Positions 32,481 to 45,083 of a stretch of DNA of 64,000 nt are shown in pieces. The stretch spans positions 36,282-100,281 of the forward strand of contig CANPYK010000006.1 of assembly GCA_947588605.1 (NCBI GenBank). The letters are read 5' to 3'. A model generated the notes under the pieces. The model did no database searches. It worked only from the letters and a program-made list of their open reading frames with translations, and was not told the origin of the DNA. Origin of the DNA: an uncultured Oscillospiraceae bacterium (lineage in GTDB: Bacteria; Bacillota; Clostridia; Oscillospirales; Oscillospiraceae). The position numbers and the translations under genes were made by a program. Position 1 is the stretch's first letter; each line of letters opens with the position of its first letter.

Positions 32481-33779
32481 ATGGATTCACTGGACGAACT
32501 TTGGAAGAGCCTTCTGGAGCTGATGGGCCGGGAGCTGACGCCGGTGGCGATCAATACGTGGTTCGACGAATGCCGGGTCCTGGAGATGACGGAATCCAGC
32601 CTTACCCTGCTTATCCCCTCGGACTTCAAGCGGGGCGTGGTGCGCTCCCGGTTCCTGCCGGCGGTGAAGAGCGCCCTCAACGAGCTTTTCTCCGGGGACA
32701 TGGAGGTCAAGCTGGTGGGCGAGGAGGCCGCCGAGGCCCCGGAAAAGCCGGTCTGGCAGGATCTGGACGAATATACCTTTGAAAAATTCGTGGTGGGACC
32801 CTCCAACAAGTTCGCCCACGCCGCCTCTTTAGCGGTGGCGGAGGGGCAGACCAGGGATTATAACCCCCTTTTTATTTACGGCGACTCGGGCCTGGGCAAG
32901 ACACATCTCTTGTACGCCATCCGACACGAGGTGACCAGGCGCCACCCGGAATATTACGTGGTCTTCGTCCGGGGCGAGGACTTCATGAACGAGCTCATCG
33001 CCGCCATCCAGACCGGCAAAAACGTGGAATTTCGGGAGAAATACCGCAGCGCTGATTTTCTCCTCATCGACGACATCCAGATCGTCGCCGGCAAGGCGTC
33101 CACCCAGGACGAGATGTTCCACACCTTCAATACCCTATACGAGGCCAAAAAGCAAATGGTCTTTACCTCGGACCGGCCGCCCTCCGAGATGCCCACCCTC
33201 ACCGACCGCCTCCAGTCGCGGCTGGGCGGCGGCCTCCAGGCGGACATCCAGCCGCCGGATTTTGAGACGCGGGCGGCTATCGTGCGCAACAAGTCCAAGC
33301 GTCTGGGTCTTGTGCTCCCCAACGACGTGGTCAACTACATCGCGGAGAACATGACCAGCAACGTCCGCCAGCTGGAGGGGGCTGTCTTGAAGATCCGGGC
33401 CCAGCGGGACCTGATGAACGCGCCCATGACGGTGTCCATGGCCGCCAAGGCCCTGAAGGATATGTTCCGGGAGAAGACGGCCTATGTACCCACGCCGGAG
33501 GACGTCATCCGGGAGACGGCCAAATATTTCGGTATCTCACCGGAGGACATCCGGGGCCAGCGCCGCACCCGCAACACGGCCCTGGCGCGCCACATTTCCA
33601 TGTACGAGATTCGGATGCTCTCCAACCTCTCCCTCAACGACATCGGCTCGATCTTCGAAGGGCGCGACCACACCACGGTGCTCTCCTCCATCCAGAAGGT
33701 GGAGAAGAACATCCGGGACGACCCGGAATTTGCCCAGATGATCCGGGACATCACCTCCAACATCAACGCCGGCAAGTGA
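32481..33779 (+). CDS. dnaA: Chromosomal replication initiator DnaA
   Basis: DnaA binds DnaA boxes at oriC and opens the duplex. The 432-aa protein has domain I (1-80), a very short domain II, the AAA+ domain with Walker A GDSGLGKT at 134-141 and Walker B LLIDDIQ, and the C-terminal HTH with the signature ARHISMYEIRMLSNLSLNDIG and EGRDHTTV. I start it at the ATG at 32481, with GAAGAGAGG upstream and the family N-terminus. It heads the dnaA-dnaN-yaaA-recF block. Seven further in-frame codons upstream are not family-like. Confidence 0.97.
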   Translation: MDSLDELWKSLLELMGRELTPVAINTWFDECRVLEMTESSLTLLIPSDFKRGVVRSRFLPAVKSALNELFSGDMEVKLVGEEAAEAPEKPVWQDLDEYTFEKFVVGPSNKFAHAASLAVAEGQTRDYNPLFIYGDSGLGKTHLLYAIRHEVTRRHPEYYVVFVRGEDFMNELIAAIQTGKNVEFREKYRSADFLLIDDIQIVAGKASTQDEMFHTFNTLYEAKKQMVFTSDRPPSEMPTLTDRLQSRLGGGLQADIQPPDFETRAAIVRNKSKRLGLVLPNDVVNYIAENMTSNVRQLEGAVLKIRAQRDLMNAPMTVSMAAKALKDMFREKTAYVPTPEDVIRETAKYFGISPEDIRGQRRTRNTALARHISMYEIRMLSNLSLNDIGSIFEGRDHTTVLSSIQKVEKNIRDDPEFAQMIRDITSNINAGK

Positions 33780-34016
33780 CGGCCCTCTCCCGCCGTTTTC
33801 AACAGGCTCCTTTTGACTTTCTGTGGTTTTTTCGTGGAAAAAACATCGTCCGATTTTTTCCTGTGGAAAAGGGCCGTCTTCTTCCACAGTCGTTTCCATT
33901 CGATTTTTCCTTGAATCATCGGACCTTTTTCATGTTTTCCACATAAAAACGACCTACGGCTATTTCTACTAAAAAAATAATCTGTCTTTCACTATCAGAG
34001 AAACGGGGAATCAAAG
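33780..34016. other. Putative oriC between dnaA and dnaN
   Basis: The 237-bp AT-richer gap contains DnaA-box-like 9-mers: TTTTCCACA at 33935-33943 (+), its complement TGTGGAAAA at 33862-33870, and TCTTCCACA at 33880-33888. An AT-rich stretch near 33960-34000 (ACTAAAAAAATAATC) may be the unwinding element. No canonical TTATCCACA is seen, so this organism's box preference may be relaxed. The location is the usual Firmicutes oriC position. Confidence 0.6.
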
Positions 34017-35132
34017 ATGAAATTTTCCTGCGAGAAAAACGAGCTGTCCGCCGCCGTGACCATCGCCTCCCGGGCCGCCGCGGCCAAGAGCGTGGTGCCG
34101 AGCCTGGAGGGGCTTCTCATCGAGGCCGGGGAGGACCTGACCGTCACGGGGTATGACCTGAAGACGGGGATCCGGTCCGCCATCCGGGCGGATGTCACCG
34201 AGAAGGGGAGCGTGGTCATCAACGCCAAGCTCTTCGGGGACATCATCCGCAAGCTCCCGGACGACGTGGTCTATATGACGGTGAACGAGAAGTACAGCAT
34301 CAACATCCGCTGCGCCATGGCGGAGTTCGACATCATGGGCATCTCCGCCGAGGAGTACCCGGAGCTGCCCAGCGTGGATTACCAGAATTCCGTTTATATG
34401 AAGGAGAGGGACATCAAGGCCATGATCGGGGAGACGAATTTCGCCGTCTCCGACAACGAGGCCCGGCCCATCCACACCGGCGCGCTTTTTGAGGTGGAAA
34501 ACGAGGTGCTCACCGTAGTGGCCGTGGACGGCTTCCGGCTGGCCCTGCGGCGGGAACGGGTGGCCAAGACGGAGGTTGGCAAAATTTCCTTCGTGGTGCC
34601 GGGGACGGCCCTCAGTGAGGTGGAGAAGATCGCCGGGGATTCCGAGGATCTGGTGAAGATCACATTGGGGACAAAGCACGTGATGTTTACCTTAGGACCC
34701 AACATGCTCATCTCCCGGCGGCTGGAGGGGGAGTTTTTGAACTACCGCAACTCCATCCCTCAAACCAGCAAATACAGCATCGAGGTCTCCCGCCGGGACC
34801 TCATCAGCACCGTGGAGCGGGTCAGCCTCATCATCAACGAGAAGTTCAAGAGCCCGGTGCGGTGTACCTTCGGCGACCGGGTGCTCAGCGTCTCCGCCGC
34901 CACGACCCTCGGCAAGGCCAACGACGAGTGCGGCGTGGAGGGAGACGGCGAGGGGCTGGAGATCGGCTTTAATAACCGCTACATCCTGGAGGCCCTGCGG
35001 GCCGCCCCGGCGGACACCGTGCGGCTCCAGCTCTCCACCAGCGTGTCCCCCTGCGTCATCGTCCCCACCGACGGGAGCAAGAATTTCCTTTATATGATCC
35101 TGCCCGTGAGGCTCAGAGCCAATGAAAATTAA
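34017..35132 (+). CDS. dnaN: DNA polymerase III beta subunit (sliding clamp)
   Basis: The ring-shaped clamp tethers DNA polymerase III to DNA. The 371-aa protein starts MKFSCEKNELSAAVTIASRAAA and ends with the typical NFLYMILPVRL hydrophobic pocket region. It has the three-fold clamp fold (repeats about 1-120, 121-250 and 251-371). It overlaps yaaA by 11 bases and follows the oriC gap. Confidence 0.97.
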   Translation: MKFSCEKNELSAAVTIASRAAAAKSVVPSLEGLLIEAGEDLTVTGYDLKTGIRSAIRADVTEKGSVVINAKLFGDIIRKLPDDVVYMTVNEKYSINIRCAMAEFDIMGISAEEYPELPSVDYQNSVYMKERDIKAMIGETNFAVSDNEARPIHTGALFEVENEVLTVVAVDGFRLALRRERVAKTEVGKISFVVPGTALSEVEKIAGDSEDLVKITLGTKHVMFTLGPNMLISRRLEGEFLNYRNSIPQTSKYSIEVSRRDLISTVERVSLIINEKFKSPVRCTFGDRVLSVSAATTLGKANDECGVEGDGEGLEIGFNNRYILEALRAAPADTVRLQLSTSVSPCVIVPTDGSKNFLYMILPVRLRANEN

Positions 35133-35370
35133 GGTCAAGGTCGCCAAAAAGGAGCCGGAGAGCATCCCCATCGCCACGGAGTATATCAAGCTCGACTCTT
35201 TTTTGAAGTTTGCCAACGCCTGCGAATCCGGCGGCATGGCCAAGGCCCTCATCGAGGAAGGGCGGGTCCGGGTCAACGGGGAGGTCTGCGCCATGCGCGG
35301 CAAGAAGCTGCGCCCCGGCGACACCGTGGAGATCCCCGGCGCGGCCTATACCGTGGCGGCGGAGGCATAA
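35122..35370 (+). CDS. yaaA: S4-domain protein YaaA
   Basis: This is an 82-residue RNA-binding S4 domain (IKLDSFLKFANACESGGMAKALIEEG, then RVNGEVCAMRGKKLRPGDTVEI). It lies between dnaN and recF as in B. subtilis. The start overlaps the dnaN end and the stop shares a base with the recF start (TAATG). Roles proposed for the family include ribosome-related RNA binding; its exact target is not known. Confidence 0.9.
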   Translation: MKIKVKVAKKEPESIPIATEYIKLDSFLKFANACESGGMAKALIEEGRVRVNGEVCAMRGKKLRPGDTVEIPGAAYTVAAEA

Positions 35371-36470
35371 TGGTCATCGATTCCATCCTCCTGCGGGGCT
35401 TTCGGAACTACGCCGACGCCCGCGCGGATTTTGACCGGGGCATCAACGTCATCTCCGGGCGCAACGCCCAGGGAAAGACCAACCTTCTGGAGGCGCTTTT
35501 CGTGCTGTGCGCGGGACGGAGCTTCCGGGCCCGTTCCGACCGGGAGCTCATGGGCTTTGACGCCCAGGAGACGCTTTTGCGCGCCGAGGGGCTGTCCGGG
35601 GACCGGGAAAAGCGGGCGGAGCTTATTTTACGCCGGGGCCGCCGGCGGGAGATGCTGGTCAACGACGTGAAGATGAAGACGGCGCAGGCCTTCTCCGGCT
35701 CCTTCGCCGCCGTGCTCTTCTGCCCGGAGGACTTAAATCTCATCAAGGGCGGGGCTTCCGAGCGGCGGCGGCTCATGGACCTGTGCATCGGCCAACTGCG
35801 GCCCCGGTACGCCGAGCTCCTGCGGGCGTTCACCAAGGCCTGTGAGAGCAAGACGCGGCTATTGAAGGACGCGGCGCAGGACGCGTCTCTCCTGCCGCTG
35901 CTGGAGGAGTATAACGAGCATCTCATCCGCCTGTCCGCGGGGCTCATCAGCTACCGGGCGGCCTTCATCGAAAAGCTGGCGCCGCTGTGCGCGGATATCC
36001 ACGCCGAGTTTTCCGGCGGGGAGCGGCTTGCGGTCCGATATGCCACTGTAAAAACCATTGAAGATCCACGAATGCCCGCCGCGGAGCTCATCGCGCCCCT
36101 GGCGGAGCACCAGGCGCGGCATTTTGAGGCGGAGCTGGCCTCCGGCCTTGTGCTCACCGGCGCCCACAAGGACGATCTGGAGATCGAGATCGACGGCGCC
36201 AACGCCAGGACCTTCGCCTCTCAGGGCCAGACCCGCACGGCGGCGCTGAGTTTGAAGCTGGCGGAGCTGGAGCTCCACCGGCGGAGTTTAGGGGAGTACC
36301 CCCTTTTGCTGCTGGACGACGTCCTTTCGGAGCTGGACGAGAAGCGGCAGGACTTCATTCTCAACCGCATCGGCGGCGGGCAGGTCTTCATCACCTGCTG
36401 TGAGGACGAGAAGGTGGCCCGGCGCACGGGAGGCCGGGTCCTCACTGTGGAGAACGGCACCATCAGCTAG
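35370..36470 (+). CDS. recF: Recombination mediator RecF
   Basis: RecF works with RecO and RecR to load RecA at gapped DNA. The 366-aa SMC-like ATPase has Walker A GRNAQGKT (30-37) and the C-terminal signature and Walker B LLDDVLSELDEKRQ near residue 310. The start overlaps the yaaA stop. Confidence 0.96.
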   Translation: MVIDSILLRGFRNYADARADFDRGINVISGRNAQGKTNLLEALFVLCAGRSFRARSDRELMGFDAQETLLRAEGLSGDREKRAELILRRGRRREMLVNDVKMKTAQAFSGSFAAVLFCPEDLNLIKGGASERRRLMDLCIGQLRPRYAELLRAFTKACESKTRLLKDAAQDASLLPLLEEYNEHLIRLSAGLISYRAAFIEKLAPLCADIHAEFSGGERLAVRYATVKTIEDPRMPAAELIAPLAEHQARHFEAELASGLVLTGAHKDDLEIEIDGANARTFASQGQTRTAALSLKLAELELHRRSLGEYPLLLLDDVLSELDEKRQDFILNRIGGGQVFITCCEDEKVARRTGGRVLTVENGTIS

Positions 36471-36482
36471 GAGGGCGGTCCT

Positions 36483-36743
36483 TTGTATCTGCATCTTGGG
36501 GCCGACAGCGTCATCCGGGAGGCGACGCTCATCGGCATTTTCGATTTGGACAACACCACCTCCTCCCGGATCACCAGGGCCTTTCTGGAACGGGCCCAGC
36601 GGGAGGGGCGGACCCACACCGTCTCCGACGACCTGCCCCGCGCCTTCGTGCTCACCGGGGACAGGGAGCGCTCCGACGTGTATCTGACGCTCCTCAGTTC
36701 TCAAACGCTTTTCAAAAGAGCGGCGGACGAGGAGTTTATTTAA
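36483..36743 (+). CDS. remB: DUF370 extracellular-matrix regulator RemB (YaaB)
   Basis: The 86-aa protein begins MYLHLGADSVIREATLIGIFDLDNT-type, which is the RemB family start. In B. subtilis RemA/RemB proteins regulate biofilm matrix genes, and yaaB lies in this same spot between recF and gyrB. The start codon is TTG at 36483 with AGGAGGGCGG upstream. Confidence 0.9.
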   Translation: MYLHLGADSVIREATLIGIFDLDNTTSSRITRAFLERAQREGRTHTVSDDLPRAFVLTGDRERSDVYLTLLSSQTLFKRAADEEFI

Positions 36744-36766
36744 AATATGTAACGGAGGGAATCAAT

Positions 36767-37189
36767 ATGGCAAAGAAAATCGACGTAGACCCCATCGAGA
36801 TCGTCTGGTCCGACCGGAAGCGCCACATGGGGATGCCTTTGAGCTTCACCAAATACAAGCTCAGCGACGACCGGCTGTTCATCGAGGAGGGCTTTTTCAG
36901 CCTCAAGGGCGAGGAGGTCCTGCTCTACCGCGTCCGGGATATCCAGCTGACCATGACCCTCTGGCAGAGGATCTTCGGCATGGGGACGGTCTGCATCTCC
37001 TCCTCCGACACCACGGCCCCCCATCTGGACCTCAAAAACGTCAAGTCCCCCAGGGACGTGAAGGAGCTTCTCCACAAGATGGTGGAGAAGGCCAAGAAGG
37101 AGCGGCGGGTCCGGCCCATGGAGATGGTGGACGGCCGCGACGACGGTGACGACGACGATTATGACGACGTCGACGACCTGGATAACTGA
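36767..37189 (+). CDS. PH-domain (bPH) protein, 140 aa
   Basis: A bacterial PH-like domain (WSDRKRHMGMPLSFTKYKLSDDRLFIEEGFF, then RVRDIQLTMTLWQRIFGMGTVCI) precedes a strongly acidic Asp-rich tail (DDGDDDDYDDVDD). Proteins of this family often bind membranes or form regulators of membrane complexes. It sits between remB and gyrB with a good ribosome binding site (GGAGGG). The function is unknown. Confidence 0.85.
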   Translation: MAKKIDVDPIEIVWSDRKRHMGMPLSFTKYKLSDDRLFIEEGFFSLKGEEVLLYRVRDIQLTMTLWQRIFGMGTVCISSSDTTAPHLDLKNVKSPRDVKELLHKMVEKAKKERRVRPMEMVDGRDDGDDDDYDDVDDLDN

Positions 37190-37225
37190 TATATACTTTT
37201 TCCTGAGCTAGGAGGCAAGCTTTTC

Positions 37226-39172
37226 ATGGCAGAATTGGGCGAAAACGAGATCACCGGCAAGATCACCGAGGAATATGACGCCAGTCAGATCCAGGTGCTG
37301 GAGGGGCTGGAGGCGGTGCGCAAGCGCCCCGGCATGTATATCGGCTCCACCAGTTCCTCGGGCCTGCACCACCTGGTGTACGAGATCGTGGACAACTCCA
37401 TCGACGAGGCCCTGGCCGGCTACTGCGACCACATCAAGGTCACCATCAACCCCGGCAACACCATCACCGTGGTGGACAACGGGCGCGGCATCCCCGTGGA
37501 CATCCAGCAGCAGACGGGCAAGAGCGCCCTGGAGGTGGTCTTCACCGTCCTCCACGCCGGCGGCAAGTTCGGCGGCGGGGGCTACAAGGTCTCCGGGGGC
37601 CTCCACGGCGTGGGCGCTTCCGTGGTCAACGCCCTTTCCGAGTGGCTGGTGGTCCAGGTCCACAAGGACGGGAAAATCTACGAGATGAAGTTCTCCCGGG
37701 GCGATATCACCGAGCCCATCACCGTGGTGGGGACCACCGACCGCACCGGCACCACCGTCACCTTCAAGCCGGACCCGGAGATGTTCGACGACACGGTGTA
37801 CGACTATGACATCCTCCACAAGCGGATGCAGGAGCAGGCGTTTTTGAACGCCGGCCTTCGTATCCGCATCGAGGACAACCGGGGCGAGGAGCTGGTCTTC
37901 GACGATATGCACTACGAGGGCGGTATCCGGGAGTTTGTGGAGTACTTAAACCAGCACAAGACCCCCCTCACCCCCGACGTGGTCTACATGTCCGGCGGCA
38001 AGGAGGACTCCATCGCCGAGATCGCCTTCCAGTATAACGACGGCTACAACGAGATGCTGGTCTCCTTCGCCAACAACATCCACACCCCCGAGGGCGGTAT
38101 GCACGAGACGGGCTTCAAGACGGCCCTGACGCGGGTGCTCAACGCGTACGCTACGAAGATCGGGCAGCTCAAGAACGACGACAAGCTCTCCGGCGAGGAC
38201 TGCCGGGAGGGGCTGACCTGCGTCATCTCCGTGAAGCTCACCAACGCCCAATTTGAGGGCCAGACCAAGGCAAAACTGGGCAACGCCGACATCCGCTCGC
38301 TGGTGGACTCCATCGTCTCCGAGCAGCTGGAAATTTACCTGGAGGAGAACCCGGCCTTCGGGAAGCTGGTCATCGACAAGGCCCTCACCGCCAACCGCGC
38401 CAGGGAGGCCGCCAAGAAGGCCAGGGAGTCCGTGCGGCGCAAGACGGGCCTGGAGTCCGGGCAGATGCCGGATAAGCTCCAGGACTGCAACGAGCGGGAC
38501 CCCAGCCTGTGCGAGATCTACATCGTGGAGGGTGACTCCGCCGCCGGCTCGGCCATCCAGGGCCGGGATTCCCGGTTCCAGGCCATTTTGGCCATGTGGG
38601 GCAAGATGCTGAATGTGGAGAAGGCCCGGGCGGACAAAATTTACGGCAACGACAAGCTCTATCCCCTCATCGTGGCCCTGGGCGCCGGGATCGGGGAGGA
38701 ATTCAACATCGACAAGCTCCGCTACCACAAGATCATCATCATGGCCGATGCCGATGTGGACGGCGCGCACATCCGCACGCTGCTGCTCACGTTCTTCTTC
38801 CGCTACATGCGGCCCCTCATCGAGCGAGGGTACGTTTACTCCGCCGTGCCGCCCCTTTATAAGCTCAACCGGGGTAAGACCCAGCGGGTGGCCTACTCCG
38901 ATGAGGAGCGGGACAAGATCAGCGCCGAGATGCGCGGCGACAACCCCAACGCCAAAGTGGACATCAACCGCTACAAGGGCCTGGGCGAGATGGACCCCCA
39001 CGAGCTGTGGGAGACCACCATGGACCCGGAAAAGCGGACCCTCCGGCGCATCACCCTGGACGACGCCGTGGCCGCGGACCGCATCTTCACCGTCCTCATG
39101 GGCGAAGAGGTGGAACCCAGAAAGGCGTGGATCGAGGAAAACGCCAAATACGCGGTCAATCTTGACTATTGA
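37226..39172 (+). CDS. gyrB: DNA gyrase subunit B
   Basis: GyrB supplies the ATPase for negative supercoiling. The 648-aa protein has the GHKL motifs ([40 protein letters not shown]) and the TOPRIM domain with EGDSAAGSA (usually EGDSAGGSA) and [11 protein letters not shown]. In the TOPRIM segment equivalent to E. coli residues 424-456 the sequence reads [15 protein letters not shown], so the position of E. coli Lys447 is Trp. AGGAGG lies upstream of the ATG. It is followed by gyrA after 25 bp. Confidence 0.97.
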   Translation: MAELGENEITGKITEEYDASQIQVLEGLEAVRKRPGMYIGSTSSSGLHHLVYEIVDNSIDEALAGYCDHIKVTINPGNTITVVDNGRGIPVDIQQQTGKSALEVVFTVLHAGGKFGGGGYKVSGGLHGVGASVVNALSEWLVVQVHKDGKIYEMKFSRGDITEPITVVGTTDRTGTTVTFKPDPEMFDDTVYDYDILHKRMQEQAFLNAGLRIRIEDNRGEELVFDDMHYEGGIREFVEYLNQHKTPLTPDVVYMSGGKEDSIAEIAFQYNDGYNEMLVSFANNIHTPEGGMHETGFKTALTRVLNAYATKIGQLKNDDKLSGEDCREGLTCVISVKLTNAQFEGQTKAKLGNADIRSLVDSIVSEQLEIYLEENPAFGKLVIDKALTANRAREAAKKARESVRRKTGLESGQMPDKLQDCNERDPSLCEIYIVEGDSAAGSAIQGRDSRFQAILAMWGKMLNVEKARADKIYGNDKLYPLIVALGAGIGEEFNIDKLRYHKIIIMADADVDGAHIRTLLLTFFFRYMRPLIERGYVYSAVPPLYKLNRGKTQRVAYSDEERDKISAEMRGDNPNAKVDINRYKGLGEMDPHELWETTMDPEKRTLRRITLDDAVAADRIFTVLMGEEVEPRKAWIEENAKYAVNLDY

Positions 39173-39197
39173 CGCTTGAAGGTTACGAGGTTTACGT

Positions 39198-41760
<2,563 letters not shown>

Positions 41761-41768
<8 letters not shown>

Positions 41769-42201
41769 GGTCACCATCTACACCGACGGGGCCTGCTCCG
41801 GGAACCCCGGCCCCGGCGGCTGGGCGGCGATCCTCCTGGCGGGTCCCCACAAAAAGGAAATTTCCGGCGGGGAGGCCGAGACGACCAACAACCGGATGGA
41901 GCTTCTGGGCGTCATCTCCGCCCTGGAGCTTTTGAAGCGCCCCTGCGAGGCGGAGATTTTTTCCGACTCCCAGTATATCGTCAATGCCATTAACCAGCGC
42001 TGGCTCATAAGCTGGAAAAAGCGGGGCTGGCGCCGCCGGGAGGGGGAGCTCAAAAATCCCGAGCTCTGGCAGCGCCTGGACGGGCTCCTCGCCCGCCACA
42101 CCGTCACCTTCCACTGGGTGAAGGGCCACGCCGAGAACGAGTATAACAACCGCTGCGACGAGCTGGCGGTCGCCGAAAGGGACAAATTCCGTAAAACCTG
42201 A
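41761..42201 (+). CDS. rnhA: Ribonuclease HI
   Basis: RNase HI removes RNA from RNA-DNA hybrids such as R-loops and Okazaki primers. The 146-aa protein has the [13 protein letters not shown] motif (first catalytic Asp), NNRMELLG (Glu), FSDSQYIV (Asp) and [14 protein letters not shown] (His and Asp). I start it at the ATG at 41761, which overlaps the gyrA end (ATGGATAA); 19 further upstream codons are inside gyrA and low complexity. Confidence 0.95.
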
Positions 42202-42225
42202 ATTCTGACTGGGGAGGTCATTTTC

Positions 42226-43110
42226 TTGAAGAATACCATATTCCGCGGCGTCGGGACGGCGCTGGTCACGCCCATGAACGAAAAGGGCGTGGACTATGAC
42301 GCCATGGCGAGGCTGCTGGACTTCCAGCTCACGGGCGGCGTGGACGCCCTCATCGTCTGCGCCACCACCGGCGAGGCGCCCACCCTCACCGACGAGGAGC
42401 ACATCGAGGCCATTCGCTTCGCCGTGGAGCGTGTCCACGGCCGCGTTCCCGTCATCGCCGGCACCGGCTCCAACTACACCGACCACGCCGTGGAGATGAG
42501 CGTCAAGGCAAAAAAGGCCGGCGCGGACGGGCTTTTGTGCGTCACGCCCTACTACAACAAATGTACGCAAAAGGGGCTTGTCCAAAGCTTTTATGCCATC
42601 GCCGACGCCACGGACCTGCCCATGATCGTCTACTCCGTGCCCTCCCGCACCGGCGTGAAGATCATGCCGGACACCTGCGTGGAGCTCAGTAAGCACCCCA
42701 ACATCGTGGGCATCAAGGAGGCCACCGGCGACATGGCCACGGTGGTGGAGATCCGGGCCAAGGCCCCGGACTTCGCCGTCTGGTCCGGCAACGACGACAT
42801 CGCCGTTCCCCTCATGTCCGTGGGCGGGCAGGGGTGCATCTCCGTTTTCTCCAACATTATGCCCCGCGAGGCCCACGAGATGTGCGCCCTGGCGCTGAGG
42901 GGCGATTTCGCCGCCGCCGCGCAGCTTCAGTGCCGCTACAAGGCGCTGATGGACGCCCTCTTCATGGAGGTCAACCCCATCCCGGTGAAGGCGGCCCTGG
43001 CGGCTATGGGCATCATCGAAAACCGCCTGCGCCTGCCCCTCACGCCCATGGAGGACGAGCACAGGGAAAAATTATTGACACTGATGAGAAAAGAAGGCTT
43101 GAAGGTATGA
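42226..43110 (+). CDS. dapA: 4-hydroxy-tetrahydrodipicolinate synthase
   Basis: DapA condenses pyruvate and aspartate semialdehyde in lysine and diaminopimelate synthesis, and so feeds the cell wall and also spore dipicolinate. The 294-aa TIM barrel has the TTGEAPTLT loop, the YYNKCTQKGL Tyr motif, and the Schiff-base Lys in VGIKEATGD. The start is TTG at 42226 with GGGGAGG upstream. The stop overlaps dapB by four bases. Confidence 0.95.
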   Translation: MKNTIFRGVGTALVTPMNEKGVDYDAMARLLDFQLTGGVDALIVCATTGEAPTLTDEEHIEAIRFAVERVHGRVPVIAGTGSNYTDHAVEMSVKAKKAGADGLLCVTPYYNKCTQKGLVQSFYAIADATDLPMIVYSVPSRTGVKIMPDTCVELSKHPNIVGIKEATGDMATVVEIRAKAPDFAVWSGNDDIAVPLMSVGGQGCISVFSNIMPREAHEMCALALRGDFAAAAQLQCRYKALMDALFMEVNPIPVKAALAAMGIIENRLRLPLTPMEDEHREKLLTLMRKEGLKV

Positions 43111-43850
43111 TCCGTGTACTGGTCTACGGCGCGCTGGGCCGCATGGGGAGCATCGTCGTCAACAAGGTGGAGGAGGCCGAGGACATGGCCCTTCTTTGCG
43201 GCGTGGACGTCTACTCCCAGGGCGGCGCGGTGCTGAAGGACTTACGTGAGGTCCGGGAGACGCCGGATGTGGTGATCGACTTTTCCCACCACACCCTGAC
43301 GGTGGGGCTCCTTGCCTGGTGCGTGGAACAAAAGGTCCCGGTGGTGCTGTGCACCACCGGGCACGACGAGGCGGAGCTGGAGGCTGTCCACAAGGCCGCC
43401 GGGCAAGTCCCCGTCTTTTTCTCCGCCAACATGTCCCTGGGCATCGCGGCGCTCACGGACCTTGCCAAACGGGCCGCCGCCCTCTTCCCGGAGGCGGACA
43501 TCGAGATCGTGGAGGCCCACCATGACCGGAAGCTGGACGCCCCCAGCGGCACGGCGCTGATGCTGGCCCGCGCCATTCAGGAGGTGCGGCCGGAGGCCAC
43601 CCTCCATCCCGGCCGGGCGGGCCTCGGGAAACGGGAGAAAAACGAGATCGGCCTTCACGCCGTGCGCATGGGCAACCTCCCCGGCACCCACGCCGTTCTC
43701 ATCTCCACCGACACCCAGACCCTGACCCTCAAGCACGAGGCCCACGACCGCTCCCTCTTCGCCGACGGCGCCCTCACCGCCGCCCGCTACATAGCCGGCA
43801 GACCCGCCGGCCTCTACAACATGGCCGCGCTGGTGGAGGACAGGAGCTGA
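43107..43850 (+). CDS. dapB: 4-hydroxy-tetrahydrodipicolinate reductase
   Basis: DapB reduces the DapA product with NAD(P)H. The 247-aa protein has the nucleotide-binding motif VYGALGRMGSIV at its start, VVIDFSHH, and the substrate motif EAHHDRKLDAPSGTA. The start ATG overlaps the dapA stop as ATGA, so the pair is translationally coupled. Confidence 0.95.
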   Translation: MIRVLVYGALGRMGSIVVNKVEEAEDMALLCGVDVYSQGGAVLKDLREVRETPDVVIDFSHHTLTVGLLAWCVEQKVPVVLCTTGHDEAELEAVHKAAGQVPVFFSANMSLGIAALTDLAKRAAALFPEADIEIVEAHHDRKLDAPSGTALMLARAIQEVRPEATLHPGRAGLGKREKNEIGLHAVRMGNLPGTHAVLISTDTQTLTLKHEAHDRSLFADGALTAARYIAGRPAGLYNMAALVEDRS

Positions 43851-43891
43851 GGCCAATAAGGAAAATATGGAATTTACAAGGAGGATAAAGG

Positions 43892-44374
43892 GTGAATATC
43901 AGGATGCAAAAAGTCCGCGAGGACGACGCGGAGTTTTTGTATAAGCTCATGAACGACAAAAATATCCTTGACGCTTTAGATGAAATGCCTACACAGTTCA
44001 ACGATTGGATCGATACAATATCCGCGTGGAATTGCGATCCGGACGAAGAAAACTATATTATTTTTGATGAAAACACGCCTGTTGGTTGGTTGGGCATAAA
44101 CGGGCTGTTATCGGAAGATAAAGTGGCGTATATTAAAATGATAGGTCTGGTTCCCCCATATCAAAATAAGGGGATAGGGACTTATGCCCTCAATCGAACC
44201 TTGGATATGTTGAGATCCAGGGGATTTACGGCGGTGGCCTTATATACAAATCAAAGCAATCGCCGCGCACAGAGCTGTTACATGAAATGCGGCTTTAAAA
44301 TCACCGGGCAACTTGTGGAGAAAATGGCAAACGGAAATCTTGCGGAACGATATAAAATGGAACGCGTATTCTAG
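43892..44374 (+). CDS. GNAT-family N-acetyltransferase
   Basis: The 160-aa protein has the acetyl-CoA loop signature PPYQNKGIGTYALNRTLDML (Q/R-X-X-G-X-G/A) and a later NRRAQSCYMKCGF. The N-terminus has NIRMQKVREDDAEF, the usual GNAT start. It begins with GTG at 43892 behind a strong AAGGAGG. It is visibly more AT-rich than dapB, which may mark recent transfer (inference). The substrate is unknown. Confidence 0.85.
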   Translation: MNIRMQKVREDDAEFLYKLMNDKNILDALDEMPTQFNDWIDTISAWNCDPDEENYIIFDENTPVGWLGINGLLSEDKVAYIKMIGLVPPYQNKGIGTYALNRTLDMLRSRGFTAVALYTNQSNRRAQSCYMKCGFKITGQLVEKMANGNLAERYKMERVF

Positions 44375-44399
44375 GGCGTATCTGATAAACAATGGGAGC

Positions 44400-45060
44400 A
44401 GATCAAGAAAACGCTTCCACGCTGTACGGGCCGCATCTCCGCGCTAAGAGCCGCCGCTGCGCGGCAGTTGCGCGTCGAAACGCGCCTGCGGGCGCAGCGC
44501 CCAGGTTGGCCCTTTTTCGTTCACCAACGTGTACCATTTTATCAGAACCGTTCCTGTCACGCAACGCGGGCGCGGACGGACACATGGGACCGCCACTACA
44601 GGAAATGTGGAAGGTCATCCCATTCAACCGACATCGGAGGTCATCGAAACGCGGGCCGCCAGGAGTGGCGGCCACTACGGCGTAATTGGGGCTGGTGCGG
44701 TTTGCCGGGACCATTCAGAAACCTCAACGCTCGCTTCCCCCCCTGCCCCCCTCCTACGAGGAGGGGGCACTGAGACGGGGGCGGGCGCGATTTTTCGGAA
44801 CAGTTCCTGTCACGCAACGTGGCACGGGCGGGTTTAGAACCCGCCCCTACGGCTTCCCGGTAGCCCCAGCGACACGGGCAACGGGCTCGAATACCCCGCC
44901 GCTGCGGCGGCACCCCTTTTTCCGAAAAAGGGGTCGGGGGAATAAGGATGCGGCGCTTTGCGCCGCCGTTATAAAAAATTGCGCCGCATAGCGGCGCAAA
45001 CCTTTTTGGTAGGGGCGGGTTCTAAACCCGCCCGGTTTTTGCGCGCCTTTTTGCCTGCTT
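44400..45060. repeat. Mosaic of dispersed palindromic repeats
   Basis: There is no supported gene. Blocks seen: AAGAGCCGCCGCTGCGCGGC (44446-44465) with a CGCCTGCGGGCGCAG block just after (both recur in MITE copy 4), a GGCGGCCACTACGGCGTAATTGGGG block (about 44670-44693), CCCCCTCC/GGAGGGGG (about 44740-44768), a GGGCGGGTTTAGAACCCGCC element (about 44828-44850), a CCCCTTTTTCC/GGAAAAAGGGG hairpin (about 44911-44935), a TTGCGCCGCATAGCGGCGCAA palindrome (about 44979-45000) and a GGGGCGGGTTCTAAACCCGCCC element (about 45013-45035). Confidence 0.75.
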
Positions 45061-45083
45061 TGGGGCGGAGAAAAATTTAGCAC

